This document shows positions 16,072 through 25,836 of a stretch of 62,624 bases of DNA, in pieces. The notes beneath the pieces were generated by a model. The model was given only the letters and a program-made list of their open reading frames with translations, searched no databases and had not been told where the DNA came from. Positions within the stretch are counted from its first letter, which is position 1. Each line of letters begins with the position of its first letter. The stretch is from Prevotella sp. Lineage in GTDB: Bacteria > Bacteroidota > Bacteroidia > Bacteroidales > Bacteroidaceae. The stretch is from positions 1-62,624 of the forward strand of contig JAGCDO010000011.1 of the NCBI GenBank assembly GCA_017651265.1, in the 5' to 3' direction. A program made the translations under genes and the position numbers.

Positions 16072-17457
16072 TTATTTATTCTTGACAATTTGGGCAGTAA
16101 AGGTGGCCTCGGATACGATGGCGTCACCTACGAACATATAGCCTTTCATGGATGAAACACCATGACGTACAGGTGCCAGAAGGTCAACCTTGAAGATAAG
16201 GGTATCACCGGGAACCACTTTCTGACGGAACTTAACATCGGTAATCTTCATGAAGTAAGTACTCCAACGCTCAGGTTCCTCAACCGTGTTCAGTACCAGC
16301 AGACCGCCACATTGTGCCATGGCTTCAATCTGTAATACACCGGGCATAACAGGTTCCTGTGGGAAATGTCCCTGGAAGAACGGCTCATTACTGGTGATAT
16401 TCTTCACACCAACAATGCTGGTCGGACCGATAGAGATCACCTTGTCAACCAACTGCATGGGATAGCGGTGGGGGAGAAGTTCACGGATTCTGTTCACATC
16501 CATGATAGGAGTCTCGTTGGGATCGTAGAACGGTGCCTGCACCTCATGCTTACGAATCTCCTTGCGCAGCAGACGAGCGAACTTGTTGTTGATGGTATGT
16601 CCGGGACGGGTAGCAATGATCCTTCCTTTGATGGGACGACCGATCAGGGCCATGTCACCAACGATGTCGAGCAGTTTATGACGGGTACATTCGTTTTCCC
16701 ACATCAGTGGCTTGTGCTGGATATAACCAATCTTGGTGGCATCCATGTGAGGAACTTTCAGCACATCTGCCAGGTGATCCAGCTTCTCCTGTGTAACCTC
16801 ACGCTCGTAAATAACAATGGCGTTATCCAGATCGCCACCCTTGATCAGGTTGGCCTCGAGCAAAGGCATGATATCACGGACAAAGACGAATGTTCTGGCA
16901 GGAGCGATATCCTCGGCAAAGCTTTCAATCTTGTCGAGGGTAGCAAACTGACTGTTGATGAACTTCGACTCGAAGGAGCACATGGCAGTGATAGAGAACT
17001 CTTCATCAGGTAGTATCGTGACACATGAACCGGTCTCATCATCCTTGATCTCAATCTTATGACGGATGATATAGAAATCCTTCGGTGCATTCTGCTCTTC
17101 CAGTCCGATCTCACAGATCTTCTTGACATACATGTCGGCTGAACCATCAAGGATGGGGAACTCAGGACCGTTTACCTGGATCAGACAGTTGTCGATACCC
17201 AAGGCATAGAGGGCAGCCAGACCATGTTCAACTGTAGAGACACGCACTTCGCCTTTCCCTAATACCGTTCCACGACGGGTGTCAACCACATTCTCTGCCA
17301 CCGCATCAATCGTGGGCTCACCTTCCAGGTCGATACGCTGGATCTTATACCCCGTATTCTCAGGTGCAGGGTTAAATGTTACAGTCAGACTCAGACCTGT
17401 ATGCAGGCCCTTCCCGAAGAGGGAAAAACTACCTTTCAGTGTTTTTTGTTTCAACAT
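16072..17457 (-). CDS. lpxC-fabZ: Bifunctional UDP-3-O-acyl-N-acetylglucosamine deacetylase / 3-hydroxyacyl-ACP dehydratase
   Basis: A 461-residue fusion. Residues 1 to about 300 are LpxC, the zinc deacetylase committing to lipid A (VSTVEHGLAALYALGI, PEFPILDGSA, HKLLDIVGDMALIG). Residues from about 315 are FabZ, the hot-dog dehydratase of fatty acid elongation (LLPHRYPMQLVDKV and GHFPQEPVMPGVLQIEAMAQ with its His and Glu). The fusion is known in Bacteroidetes and couples fatty acid and lipid A synthesis in one polypeptide. It sits between lpxD and lpxA, supplying two steps of the same pathway. Confidence 0.96.
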   Translation of the reverse strand: MLKQKTLKGSFSLFGKGLHTGLSLTVTFNPAPENTGYKIQRIDLEGEPTIDAVAENVVDTRRGTVLGKGEVRVSTVEHGLAALYALGIDNCLIQVNGPEFPILDGSADMYVKKICEIGLEEQNAPKDFYIIRHKIEIKDDETGSCVTILPDEEFSITAMCSFESKFINSQFATLDKIESFAEDIAPARTFVFVRDIMPLLEANLIKGGDLDNAIVIYEREVTQEKLDHLADVLKVPHMDATKIGYIQHKPLMWENECTRHKLLDIVGDMALIGRPIKGRIIATRPGHTINNKFARLLRKEIRKHEVQAPFYDPNETPIMDVNRIRELLPHRYPMQLVDKVISIGPTSIVGVKNITSNEPFFQGHFPQEPVMPGVLQIEAMAQCGGLLVLNTVEEPERWSTYFMKITDVKFRQKVVPGDTLIFKVDLLAPVRHGVSSMKGYMFVGDAIVSEATFTAQIVKNK

Positions 17458-17484
17458 ATAATGATTCGTTTTATTGATGATCGT

Positions 17485-18465
17485 TTATAACCGGCTCTTC
17501 AATTCTTCCACCTCTTTCTGGAGGTCGTTCAGTTGCTTGTAGATATCCGGGAGTTTCTTAAATAGTACGCTTGATTTGAAGAAGTTCTTGGGTTCAATGG
17601 CAGGACTGCCAATCAGACTCTGGTTGCCTTTCACGCTGCTGTTCACACCGCACTGGGCACCCACGAATGTCTTGTCACCTACTGTGATATGTCCTGCAAA
17701 ACCTGCCTGACCGCCGAACATACACCATTTGCCCACCTTTGTACTGCCGGCAATGCCAACCTGGGCAGACATCACGGTGTTCTCACCAACTTCCACGTTA
17801 TGGGCAATCTGCACCAAGTTGTCCAGCTTCACACCTTTGTGAATGATGGTACTGCCCATGGTAGAGCGGTCAACACAGGTGTTGGCACCAATCTCCACAT
17901 CGTCCTCAATGATTACATTACCAATCTGTGGAATCTTATCGTAACCATCCGTATTGGGCGCAAAGCCGAAGCCATCAGCACCGATGACCGATCCGGCATG
18001 AATCGTTACACGGTTACCAATCTGACAGTCGTGATAGATTGTTACATGCGGATAGATGCGGGTGTTGTCACCAATCACCACATTGTCACCAATGCATGCA
18101 AAGGGAGCAATGTAGCAATCCTTTCCGATCTTAGCAGAAGAAGACACAAAAGCCAGTGGATCAATACCGGTCTTCTTGGGTTTCATGCTCTCGTACAGCT
18201 GCAACAGCTTGGCCACACTCTCGTAGGCGTTCTTTACGCGGATGAGGGTAGCGCTAACAGGCTTCTCCAACTCTACATCTTCGTTGATCAAGACAACGCT
18301 TGATTTCGTTTCATAAATATAATGCAAGTATTTGGGATTAGACAAGAAAGAGATAGCTCCCGCCTTACCTTCTTCAATCTTGGCGAACGTGTTAATAGCC
18401 ACATTCTCATCACCTTCTACTCGACCTTGAATAAGCTCAGCGATTTGTTTTGCTGTAAACTCCAT
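17485..18465 (-). CDS. lpxD: UDP-3-O-(3-hydroxyacyl)glucosamine N-acyltransferase
   Basis: Third acyl-transfer step of lipid A synthesis. The N-terminal uridine-binding domain ([18 protein letters not shown]) is followed by a hexapeptide-repeat beta-helix from about residue 105, with [20 protein letters not shown] and [13 protein letters not shown] containing the conserved histidines. The C-terminus ends in a coiled-coil-like helix ([17 protein letters not shown]), which in LpxD forms the trimer bundle. Length 326 is typical. It is the first gene of the lpx unit, with a -7 box at 18490-18497, just 25 bp upstream. Confidence 0.96.
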   Translation of the reverse strand: MEFTAKQIAELIQGRVEGDENVAINTFAKIEEGKAGAISFLSNPKYLHYIYETKSSVVLINEDVELEKPVSATLIRVKNAYESVAKLLQLYESMKPKKTGIDPLAFVSSSAKIGKDCYIAPFACIGDNVVIGDNTRIYPHVTIYHDCQIGNRVTIHAGSVIGADGFGFAPNTDGYDKIPQIGNVIIEDDVEIGANTCVDRSTMGSTIIHKGVKLDNLVQIAHNVEVGENTVMSAQVGIAGSTKVGKWCMFGGQAGFAGHITVGDKTFVGAQCGVNSSVKGNQSLIGSPAIEPKNFFKSSVLFKKLPDIYKQLNDLQKEVEELKSRL

Positions 18466-18489
18466 AACGTTATTGATTAATTATTCGTG

Positions 18490-18497
18490 CAAAGTTA
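18490..18497 (-). promoter_or_regulatory. Candidate promoter -7 box of the lpxD-lpxC/fabZ-lpxA-miaA operon
   Basis: TAACTTTG on the minus strand fits TAnnTTTG, 25 bp upstream of lpxD and directly after the stop of the HD-domain gene. The -33 element is not clear. Confidence 0.55.
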
Positions 18498-18508
18498 ATG
18501 AAAAAAAC

Positions 18509-19729
18509 TCATAATCGTTGATAACAGAGGTAATATTTGCGAATTTTTTTCGATAACAGACCAATATTTAAGATTTCTGAACTATCTGCGATATCCCGTA
18601 TCGTACTGTCTTTGTAAAGAATACCGATACGGTCGTCGTTCACATCATACATGTCTTTCTGTATCACACTGACATTCATCAGGTAGTGTGCATCCTCCTC
18701 GGCAATGCCAGTTTTCTTAGCGATCACCTTGCGCAATTCTTCCAGTCGTTCTTCTGAAATAGGATTCTCATGAACCTCCACCTGGAAGATATTCCTGTTG
18801 ATGAGGTTATTGGCAAGGATTGACAAGATTTTGTCATGACTGTTCATCCACACCTTGATGGCACTCCAGATGTCATTATCATCCAGCATCTCATAGTTGC
18901 GGAGCGCTTCCTCATGTTGGTTGAACCAATCAGCATCCACCTCGTTGGAGAGGAAGTATTGCAGCGATGGGGGAGCAAAGACCGCTTCTCCGTTCATGGC
19001 AAGATACTTGGCACGTAGTAAGGTATTGACCAATACTTTCTCGCAGGCCACGGCGGTCTTGTGCAGGTAAACCTGCCAGTACATCAACCGTCGGGTTGTC
19101 AGGAAATTTTCAATGGAATAGATGCCCTTGGAGTTAACGACTAACTTGTCATCAACCACATCAAGCATCTTAATGATTCGGGCCGATCCGATGTTTCCTT
19201 CGGTGACACCCGTGAAGAACGAGTCGCGCCTGAGGTAATCAAGTCGATCTACGTCCAACTGACTGCTGATGAGCTGATGCAGGAAACGCTTAGGATACTC
19301 GTCCTTGAAGATCATCAGGGCCAGGTTCAACGCACCGTTCATCTCCTGATTGATCTGTTCCATCATCATTAATGAGATTTCCTCATGGGTGATGCCGTGT
19401 ATCAGCGTGTTTTCCAGGACGTGTGAGAAGGGACCATGACCGATGTCGTGCATCAGGATGGCCGCTTCCACCGCTTCCTCCTCACTGTCGAAGATATAGA
19501 TGCCTTTCTGCTGGAGAGAGGTAATGGCCTCGCTCATCAGATGGAAGGCGCCGATGGAATGCTGGAAACGGGTGTGTTGGGCGGCAGGATAAACGACAGA
19601 AGCCAATCCGAGCTGTTTGATGCGTGTGAGTCGTTGCATCAGCGGGTGCTGTACGATTTGCAACAGTGGTCCCCGCGGTATCTTGATAAAACCGAATACC
19701 GGATCGTTGATAATCTTACTGTCGTTCAT
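18509..19729 (-). CDS. HD-domain phosphohydrolase (dGTPase-like)
   Basis: A 406-residue HD-superfamily protein. The metal ligands are visible as TRFQHSIGAFHL and ILMHDIGHGPFSHVLE, followed by SSQLDVDRLDYLRRDSFFTGV with the distal Asp. This is the widespread YdhJ/SAMHD1-related family, whose members hydrolyse nucleotides, often dNTPs, but the substrate of this one cannot be read. It is encoded between pyrF and lpxD in the long minus-strand run, 12 bp after pyrF. Confidence 0.88.
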   Translation of the reverse strand: MNDSKIINDPVFGFIKIPRGPLLQIVQHPLMQRLTRIKQLGLASVVYPAAQHTRFQHSIGAFHLMSEAITSLQQKGIYIFDSEEEAVEAAILMHDIGHGPFSHVLENTLIHGITHEEISLMMMEQINQEMNGALNLALMIFKDEYPKRFLHQLISSQLDVDRLDYLRRDSFFTGVTEGNIGSARIIKMLDVVDDKLVVNSKGIYSIENFLTTRRLMYWQVYLHKTAVACEKVLVNTLLRAKYLAMNGEAVFAPPSLQYFLSNEVDADWFNQHEEALRNYEMLDDNDIWSAIKVWMNSHDKILSILANNLINRNIFQVEVHENPISEERLEELRKVIAKKTGIAEEDAHYLMNVSVIQKDMYDVNDDRIGILYKDSTIRDIADSSEILNIGLLSKKIRKYYLCYQRL

Positions 19730-19741
19730 GTCATATACCCA

Positions 19742-20575
19742 TCAAAAGTCTATATTCTTTAATTCCTCAGCCATCTCCTGCTGCAGTTCACGAGCCTTGT
19801 TTCCTGCTATCTCAGCAAAGTGATCGTCGTTGGAAGCATAGATAATACCACGGGAAGAGTTCACCAGCAGACCGCAGTCTTTGTTCATTCCATACTTACA
19901 TACTTCATGCAGACTGCCACCTTGAGCACCTACACCGGGTACGAGGAGGAAATGATCGGGGGCCACCTTACGGATATCCTCGAACATACGACCTTGCGTG
20001 GCGCCTACTACATACATCATGTTCTCGATGGTTCCCCATTCCTGCGATTTCTTGATCACCTTCTCAAAGAGACGTTCACCTTGTGCATCTTCCGTAAGCT
20101 GGAAGTCGTAGGAACCTTTATTACTGGTCAGGGCCAGCAGTATCACCCATTTGCCTTCATACTGCAGGAATGGTGTTACGGAATCCTCTCCCATATAAGG
20201 TGCCACGGTGAGGGCATCTACATCATACTCATCGAAGAAGGTGCGGGCGTACATCTGTGACGTATTACCGATATCTCCTCGTTTGGCATCAGCAATAATC
20301 AAGTGGTGCGGATGCGTATCTTTCAGGTACTCGCAGGTCTTGATAAAGGCCTCCAGGCCCTTCAGTCCGTACGCCTCATAGAAAGCCAGGTTCGGTTTAT
20401 AAGCCACACAGTAGGGTGCCGTAGCATCGATGATGGCTTTGTTGAACTCAAAGATCGGGTCGTGCAGGTCGAAGACGCACTGGGGCATCTTCTTCGGATC
20501 TGTATCAAGACCCACGCAGAGGAAGCTCTTCTTCTGCTTGATTTGGCTGATTAGTTCTTCTCTGTTCATAATCAA
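19742..20575 (-). CDS. pyrF: Orotidine 5'-phosphate decarboxylase (type 2)
   Basis: Last step of UMP synthesis. The TIM-barrel signature [16 protein letters not shown] contains the catalytic Lys/Asp pair. [11 protein letters not shown] at the N-terminus and LLVNSSRGI near the end fit the longer type-2 family (277 residues against about 230 for type 1). Two ATGs two codons apart (20575 and 20569) could start it. It follows prfA by 4 bp in the same direction, suggesting co-transcription. Confidence 0.95.
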   Translation of the reverse strand: MIMNREELISQIKQKKSFLCVGLDTDPKKMPQCVFDLHDPIFEFNKAIIDATAPYCVAYKPNLAFYEAYGLKGLEAFIKTCEYLKDTHPHHLIIADAKRGDIGNTSQMYARTFFDEYDVDALTVAPYMGEDSVTPFLQYEGKWVILLALTSNKGSYDFQLTEDAQGERLFEKVIKKSQEWGTIENMMYVVGATQGRMFEDIRKVAPDHFLLVPGVGAQGGSLHEVCKYGMNKDCGLLVNSSRGIIYASNDDHFAEIAGNKARELQQEMAEELKNIDF

Positions 20576-20579
20576 TTCT

Positions 20580-21689
20580 TTATAGTTCGTTTTCTTTCAT
20601 TCTCTCCGCATTCTCTGCCACAGTAAGGGCATCGATCATATCTTGGATATCTCCACCCAGGAAACCTTGCAGATCATGCGTAGTATAACCAATACGGTGA
20701 TCGGTTACACGTCCTTGCGGGAAGTTGTATGTACGGATCTTGGCAGAGCGGTCGCCAGTAGATACCAGCGTCTTTCGCCTTGAAGCGATATCATCCATGT
20801 ATTTCTGGTGCTCCTTATCATATATAAAGGTATAGAGGCGAGACAATGCACGCTCCTTGTTCTTCGGCTGGTCGCGCGTCTCTGTACACTCGATGAGAAT
20901 CTCCTCGGTCTCACCGGTATTGGGGTTCTTCCACATATAGCGCAGACGAACACCAGACTCCACCTTGTTCACGTTCTGACCGCCGGCACCTGAGCTACGG
21001 AAGGTATCCCACTTGATTTCACCTTCGTTGATATGTACCTCGAACTTATCAGCCTCAGGGAGTACAGCCACGGTGGCAGCACTGGTATGCATACGACCTT
21101 GCGTCTCGGTGGCAGGTACTCGCTGCACACGATGAACACCACTTTCGTACTTGAGCGTACCATATACATCTGCACCGCTCACGGCGAAGTCGATCTCCTT
21201 GTAACCACCTACAGCACCCTCGCTGACGCTGGTCACAGAAAGGTTCCAGCCCTTGGAATCGCAGAAGCTCTTGTACATCTTGAACAAATCACCGGCAAAC
21301 AGACAGGCTTCGTCGCCACCTGTTCCAGCACGGATTTCCATCTGTACATTCTTGGCGTCCTCAGGATCCTTGGGAATCAACGCCAGTTTGATTTCCTCTT
21401 CCAGCTGGGGTTGCAGATCCTCATTCAACGACAGCTCCTCGCGAGCCATCTCCTTCATCTCGGGATCGTCCTCGTTGGCCAGGATGTCCTTGGCTTCCTT
21501 GATGGCATTCAGACAAGCGATGTAACGCTTGCGGACATCCATAATGTCACCAAGGTCCTTATATTCCTTCGTTAATCGTACAAAACGATTCTGGTCGGCT
21601 ATCACCTCGGGGTCGGTAATCAGTGTTGATACCTCCTCAAAGCGAGCCTCCAGACCGTCAAGTTTCTGTAATATTGAATTATTCTCCAT
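20580..21689 (-). CDS. prfA: Peptide chain release factor 1
   Basis: Releases nascent chains at UAA and UAG. The stop-codon recognition motif PAT is in [18 protein letters not shown], and the catalytic GGQ is in [19 protein letters not shown]. At 369 residues it has the normal RF1 length. Its ATG at 21689 lies 11 bp inside the end of the upstream gene (stop at 21679), so the two reading frames overlap. A working RF1 gene here is relevant to the in-frame UAG in nadE, because RF1 should end translation there. Confidence 0.96.
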   Translation of the reverse strand: MENNSILQKLDGLEARFEEVSTLITDPEVIADQNRFVRLTKEYKDLGDIMDVRKRYIACLNAIKEAKDILANEDDPEMKEMAREELSLNEDLQPQLEEEIKLALIPKDPEDAKNVQMEIRAGTGGDEACLFAGDLFKMYKSFCDSKGWNLSVTSVSEGAVGGYKEIDFAVSGADVYGTLKYESGVHRVQRVPATETQGRMHTSAATVAVLPEADKFEVHINEGEIKWDTFRSSGAGGQNVNKVESGVRLRYMWKNPNTGETEEILIECTETRDQPKNKERALSRLYTFIYDKEHQKYMDDIASRRKTLVSTGDRSAKIRTYNFPQGRVTDHRIGYTTHDLQGFLGGDIQDMIDALTVAENAERMKENEL

Positions 21690-22425
21690 TATATACCTTA
21701 TATGTTTTCGTTGCTTCTTTCACCAAGTAGAATCCCTTGGGCAGTTCGCTCAATACTGTCTTGATCGACAATCCCGTTTGCTGAATATGCTTGATCTGTG
21801 TTCCATTCAGACTATAGATACGCACCTCGCGGATGGGGGAGTCATTGTCAAGATCTGTTATACCTGTGGCAATGGTATTGGAAACCTCTGGCCAGAAAGT
21901 GGCAATGTTAGTGAACCCATTGTACTCTGCAGCCAAGTCTATTTCTCGTCCCCAATGTACTTTACCCCCATAATTTGCCTCTGCCACGATGACTTTATGA
22001 TCACTTATCTTTTCAAGCACAACAACAGAATGGCCATCATTATTCAATCGTACACCATCACCTACGCGTATCACAGGGAGATTGTCGTATGTGCCTTCAA
22101 TAATACGGATGGGATACTCGTAATTGGAAGCATATTCCATCATATCCATCATAAAGCCAAAACAGCCTCCTCCTGTATAATAACCAGCAGGAATACCATC
22201 AAACGTCACTTTATTTTTATACAAATGTGAGTTATCCCAGGGCGTTCCTTCAGTATAACCTTCTTGTGTTTTACGACTGATCAGCCGATTATATACTTCC
22301 TGCTCATTCAGAGATGTCTGTGCCCATGATGGCAGAATAGAAGCGATAACAATGAGTGATAGGATTACCCTATGCAATCCTTTGATGCTACGCCAAGCGT
22401 ATTGATTCTTCATTCTGTTGCGCAT
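21679..22425 (-). CDS. Exported CHAP/NlpC-like cysteine-peptidase-type protein with C-terminal sorting tail
   Basis: A 248-residue protein with a signal sequence (VILSLIVIASILPSWAQT). A Cys-His-Asn arrangement resembling CHAP/C39 folds is visible: Cys88 in GGGCFGFMMDMMEYA, His132 in NDGHSVVVLEKI and Asn151 in AEANYGGKVHWG. The last 70 residues (EVRIYSLNGTQI, LPKGFYLVKEATKTYKV) look like a type IX secretion sorting domain, so surface export is inferred. Peptidase or amidase activity is a guess from the residue pattern. Its start shares one base with the purM stop (TAATG), and its end overlaps prfA by 11 bp. Confidence 0.75.
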   Translation of the reverse strand: MRNRMKNQYAWRSIKGLHRVILSLIVIASILPSWAQTSLNEQEVYNRLISRKTQEGYTEGTPWDNSHLYKNKVTFDGIPAGYYTGGGCFGFMMDMMEYASNYEYPIRIIEGTYDNLPVIRVGDGVRLNNDGHSVVVLEKISDHKVIVAEANYGGKVHWGREIDLAAEYNGFTNIATFWPEVSNTIATGITDLDNDSPIREVRIYSLNGTQIKHIQQTGLSIKTVLSELPKGFYLVKEATKTYKVYNGE

Positions 22426-23597
22426 TAATAATTGAACTTACCAAATTCACTCTGTATTGTGAGTGAGCGTTGACCTTCCTCTATGTGTCCTATGATCTGT
22501 GCATCGATGTTGAACGACTTTGAAATCTCTATCACACGTTCTGCCATCTCTGGCTGTACATAGATCTCCATGCGGTGTCCCATATTGAACACCTGGTACA
22601 TCTCTCGCCAATCTGTACCGCTCTGTTCTTTGATTAAGCGGAAGAGTGGGGGAACGGGGAACATGTTGTCCTTTACCACACGACAGTTGTCGCCCACGAA
22701 GTGAAGCACCTTGGTCTGGGCGCCACCAGTACAGTGAACCATACCATGAATCTGTGGTCGCATCTCGTCTAAGAGTTTCTTGATCACAGGAGCATAAGTT
22801 CTTGTAGGAGAAAGGACTAACTCACCTGCCGTAACGGTTCGTCCGTCATCTGTCTGTACAGGAGTATCCAATTTGCAACCACCACTATATACCAACTCTT
22901 CAGGCACCTGATGGTCGTAACTCTCGGGGTACTTCTCAGCCAGGTATTTGCTGAATACATCATGGCGGGCGGAGGTAAGACCGTTACTACCCATACCACC
23001 ATTATAACGCTTCTCGTATGTAGCCTGACCTGTGCTGCTTAATCCTACGATGACATCACCAGGACGGATGTTCGCATTGTCAATCACATCACTGCGTTTC
23101 ATGCGACAGGTTACGGTTGAATCCACGATGATGGTACGTACCAAATCACCTACATCGGCAGTCTCACCGCCAGTAGGATAGATACCCACACCCATCTCAC
23201 GCAGTTCAGCCAGCAGTTCATCCGTACCATTGATAACTGCCGATATCACCTCTCCAGGAATCAGCATCTTGTTCCGTCCGATGGTGCTGCTCACCAAGAT
23301 GTTATCCACAGCACCCACGCAAAGCAGGTCGTCGGTGTTCATCACAATCGCATCCTGCGCAATCCCTTTCCATACGGAGAGGTCGCCCGTTTCCTTCCAA
23401 TACATGTAGGCCAGACTGGATTTCGTGCCAGCGCCATCAGCATGCATGATATTGCAGTATTCAGGATCACCTCCCAGAATATCGGGGATGATCTTGCAGA
23501 ACGCCTGTGGGAAGATACCCTTATCTATGTTCTTAATGGCGTTATGTACGTCTTCTTTCGCCGCACTCACGCCACGCATCATATATCTGTTGTCCAT
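22425..23597 (-). CDS. purM: Phosphoribosylformylglycinamidine cyclo-ligase (AIR synthase)
   Basis: Fifth step of purine synthesis, closing the imidazole ring with ATP. Visible PurM marks are HADGAGTKSSLA, QDAIVMNTDDLLCVGA and YPTGGETADVGD in the N-terminal half and MVHCTGGAQTKVLHF in the C-terminal half. At 390 residues it is the longer form common in Bacteroidetes (about 345 in E. coli). The start at 23597 lies 6 bp from the heptamer repeat array that closes the four-helix-bundle cassette, so its promoter may have been affected by that insertion. Confidence 0.93.
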   Translation of the reverse strand: MDNRYMMRGVSAAKEDVHNAIKNIDKGIFPQAFCKIIPDILGGDPEYCNIMHADGAGTKSSLAYMYWKETGDLSVWKGIAQDAIVMNTDDLLCVGAVDNILVSSTIGRNKMLIPGEVISAVINGTDELLAELREMGVGIYPTGGETADVGDLVRTIIVDSTVTCRMKRSDVIDNANIRPGDVIVGLSSTGQATYEKRYNGGMGSNGLTSARHDVFSKYLAEKYPESYDHQVPEELVYSGGCKLDTPVQTDDGRTVTAGELVLSPTRTYAPVIKKLLDEMRPQIHGMVHCTGGAQTKVLHFVGDNCRVVKDNMFPVPPLFRLIKEQSGTDWREMYQVFNMGHRMEIYVQPEMAERVIEISKSFNIDAQIIGHIEEGQRSLTIQSEFGKFNY

Positions 23598-23603
23598 TTC
23601 TCA

Positions 23604-23635
23604 AGTTGACAGTTGACAGTTGATAGTTGACAGTT
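23604..23635. repeat. Heptamer array AGTTGA(C/T), four copies plus partial, purM side of cassette
   Basis: Units at 23604, 23611, 23618 and 23625, then AGTT to 23635. It lies between the stop of the four-helix-bundle gene and the start of purM, and is inverted relative to the array at 24001-24028. Confidence 0.85.
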
Positions 23636-23993
23636 ATTTGTCGACATCAGCTTTCAATGTCTTAATGATTGTTGTTAATATTTTAATTATCTCACACAAA
23701 TCGTTATGCAATGAGATATATTCATTATTATTTAAAAACTCTGTCTTGTACAATAAATCTAACCAGTATTCTGATTCATCTGCTTCCTTTAGAGCGATAT
23801 TCAGTTTGTTGAGGAAATCATTTTTGCTTTGAGCATTCTTACTCTCACGCGTATTGGCTCCTATACTGGTTCCGCTTCTTAATAGTTGTTTTGACAGAAC
23901 GTATTCGTTCTTTTCATTGGTTAGATACTTGTATAGCTTCACAATCCTTATTGCAAAAGCCATGCTTTTATCTCCAATAATGCTATTTTGCAT
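23634..23993 (-). CDS. Four-helix-bundle protein (S23 / rRNA-intervening-sequence family)
   Basis: A 119-residue, mostly helical protein with the family marks FAIRIVKLYKYL, LSKQLLRSGTSIGANTRES and KLNIALKEADESEYWLDLL. Such proteins are encoded inside 23S rRNA intervening sequences in some bacteria and as free genes in many Bacteroidetes; Avd of diversity-generating retroelements has the same fold. The biochemical role is unknown. ATG 23993 is chosen because four upstream codons lie next to the repeat. The gene is bounded on both sides by arrays of the same heptamer in inverted orientation and splits lemA from purM, so it looks like an inserted cassette. Its composition is visibly more AT-rich than its neighbours. 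Confidence 0.85.
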   Translation of the reverse strand: MQNSIIGDKSMAFAIRIVKLYKYLTNEKNEYVLSKQLLRSGTSIGANTRESKNAQSKNDFLNKLNIALKEADESEYWLDLLYKTEFLNNNEYISLHNDLCEIIKILTTIIKTLKADVDK

Positions 23994-24000
23994 TGTAACT

Positions 24001-24028
24001 ATCAACTGTCAACTATCAACTATCAACT
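24001..24028. repeat. Heptamer array (A/G)TCAACT, four copies, lemA side of cassette
   Basis: Units at 24001, 24008, 24015 and 24022, the reverse complement of the array at 23604-23631. The last unit overlaps the TAG stop codon of lemA (24027-24029). Confidence 0.85.
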
Positions 24029-24614
24029 AAAATTTAACTTCGGGAGCTTTCTGAGCAGCAGCATCGGCCTCGAACTTATCCATACGACTGAAACCGAACA
24101 GTCCTGCAAAGATGTTGTTGGGGAAGGAGCGGATGCCTGTGTTGTATGCCTGAACAGCATCGTTGAAAGAGTTACGAGCTGTGTTGATACGGTTTTCAGT
24201 ACCCTCGAGTTGTACCTGCAGATCCTTGAAGTTCTCGTTAGCTTTCAAGTCGGGATAAGCCTCACCCACAGCAATCAGTCGACCGAGTGCTGAAGTAAGT
24301 TCACCCTGTGCAGCCTGGAACTCCTGAAGTTTCTCGGGAGTGAGATTAGTGGGGTCCACCGTAATCTGCGTAGCCTTTGCACGTGCTTCCACCACATTCT
24401 CGAAAGTCTCCTGCTCATGCTTTGCATAACCCTTCACGGTCTCCACAAGATTAGGAATCAGGTCGGCACGACGCTGATAAGCGCTCTGCACATTTGCCCA
24501 AGCCTTGGTTGCAGCTTCCTGATTACTTACCATGCCATTATAAGCACCTTTTGCCCATAAACAACAGAGAATAATCAATACGATAATCCCTAAGATTCCA
24601 TAACTCTTTTTCAT
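24027..24614 (-). CDS. lemA: LemA family membrane protein
   Basis: A 195-residue protein with one N-terminal membrane helix (residues 6-22) and a long helical domain carrying the family motif NLVETVKGYAKHEQETFENVVEAR, then ENFKDLQVQLEGTENRINTAR. LemA proteins are paired with TPM/YgcG proteins in many bacteria; the shared role is not well defined. The TPM gene lies directly upstream, 60 bp away, in the same direction. The stop codon TAG is formed by the first heptamer of a TAGTTGA repeat array, so the last residues may be repeat-derived. Confidence 0.92.
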   Translation of the reverse strand: MKKSYGILGIIVLIILCCLWAKGAYNGMVSNQEAATKAWANVQSAYQRRADLIPNLVETVKGYAKHEQETFENVVEARAKATQITVDPTNLTPEKLQEFQAAQGELTSALGRLIAVGEAYPDLKANENFKDLQVQLEGTENRINTARNSFNDAVQAYNTGIRSFPNNIFAGLFGFSRMDKFEADAAAQKAPEVKF

Positions 24615-24674
24615 AATCGTTCTATTTTAATTGTTATACATATATTTCTTTATTGATTGCTATGAACATAACTC

Positions 24675-25817
24675 TTACCAGCCGCCTCCGGCACCGCCAC
24701 CACCGAAGCTACCGCCTCCGTAGCCGCCACCGAATCCTCCGCCGCCAAAGCCTCCTCCCCAAGAGGAGCCCCAGCTGCCTGAACCTCCACCCATACGGGA
24801 GCGTCCGAATCCGGTATAGCCGGTTCCGCTGGTACGCACATCCAGCCACTTGTACTTCTCGTTCATCAGTCCGTAGATGATCAGACATAACACCGTGATG
24901 AAGGATGACATCATCAAGGGGAAGTCTGCCGGATCCTCTGCCTTACCGATGGTCAGGTCATCTTCAGAAGGACCTTCGAGAATACGTTTCTCTACGGTGA
25001 GTGCATATGTAGCCTTGACCAGTGAGAGCATAGCACCGTCTGGGTTCTCCTCACGCATATACGGCGTGAGATACTTGCGAGCCAGGCGTCCGCACTCCAC
25101 ATCGGTCAGATCACTCTCGAGTCCTTTACCTGGCGCAATGAAGTATTGATGATCATAATAAGACACCACGATAACGAGTCCGCGGTTCGTTTCTTTCTTA
25201 CCTACACCATATTTATTACCCACATCCTGCGCCATGCGGAACGCATCCTGGTTCTCGATATAGTTCACAATGATGACAGCCGATTCTATTCCTACCTTCT
25301 TATCAAGATCAAATAGAATACGGTTCAAGGAATCCACCGTTTCCTGTCGGATTACGGAATCAGGATTGGACACATACTGTCGGCCATCGGTAAGATGGGG
25401 CAGGGGGATATTGTCGGCGTTCCACACCGTTGATTTTTCGTTCAAAGCAACACTGTCTGAGCTCATCACATAACTGCAAGAGCCGAACGTGCTGAGCATA
25501 ATGCCCCAGAACAGAGCACCATAGAACAGTTTGTTGAACTTGAATGAAGGGAGTTTCGGATCGTTTTCCTTTTTCTTCTTTCCTGTGTGATTCTGTCTGT
25601 AAGCCTCGTCGAGCTTGGTCAGACTGGGACTCTTTACCCGATGAACGAACAGATACCACGCACCAAACACAAGAGCGGTCAGACCAAATAGCAGGAACGC
25701 CACTTGTGAGTAGCTCATGTCTTCACCGAACAAGTAGGTGAGGATCGAATTGATGATGATTCCTCCCACTAAGGCAATGCCTACGATGAAGTATATAGAT
25801 GTTGTGCTCTTGTTCAT
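24675..25817 (-). CDS. TPM-domain membrane protein (YgcG-like)
   Basis: A 380-residue protein with two N-terminal membrane helices (about residues 8-27 and 38-60), a third hydrophobic stretch near residue 105, a TPM phosphatase-like domain (about 150-290, with NRILFDLDKKVGIESAVIIV and NRGLVIVVSYYDHQYFIAPG), another membrane helix near 310, and a C-terminal tail of about 50 residues made almost only of Gly, Ser, Trp and Phe. The architecture is that of YgcG partners of LemA, whose gene follows. The Gly-rich tail is typical of the family. Confidence 0.9.
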   Translation of the reverse strand: MNKSTTSIYFIVGIALVGGIIINSILTYLFGEDMSYSQVAFLLFGLTALVFGAWYLFVHRVKSPSLTKLDEAYRQNHTGKKKKENDPKLPSFKFNKLFYGALFWGIMLSTFGSCSYVMSSDSVALNEKSTVWNADNIPLPHLTDGRQYVSNPDSVIRQETVDSLNRILFDLDKKVGIESAVIIVNYIENQDAFRMAQDVGNKYGVGKKETNRGLVIVVSYYDHQYFIAPGKGLESDLTDVECGRLARKYLTPYMREENPDGAMLSLVKATYALTVEKRILEGPSEDDLTIGKAEDPADFPLMMSSFITVLCLIIYGLMNEKYKWLDVRTSGTGYTGFGRSRMGGGSGSWGSSWGGGFGGGGFGGGYGGGSFGGGGAGGGW

Positions 25818-25836
25818 TTCTCAGGTTATCGGTTTA

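Noticed and set aside
23634-23993. Diversity-generating retroelement (Avd-like protein)
   Set aside because: No reverse transcriptase, template repeat or variable repeat was found near the four-helix-bundle gene.
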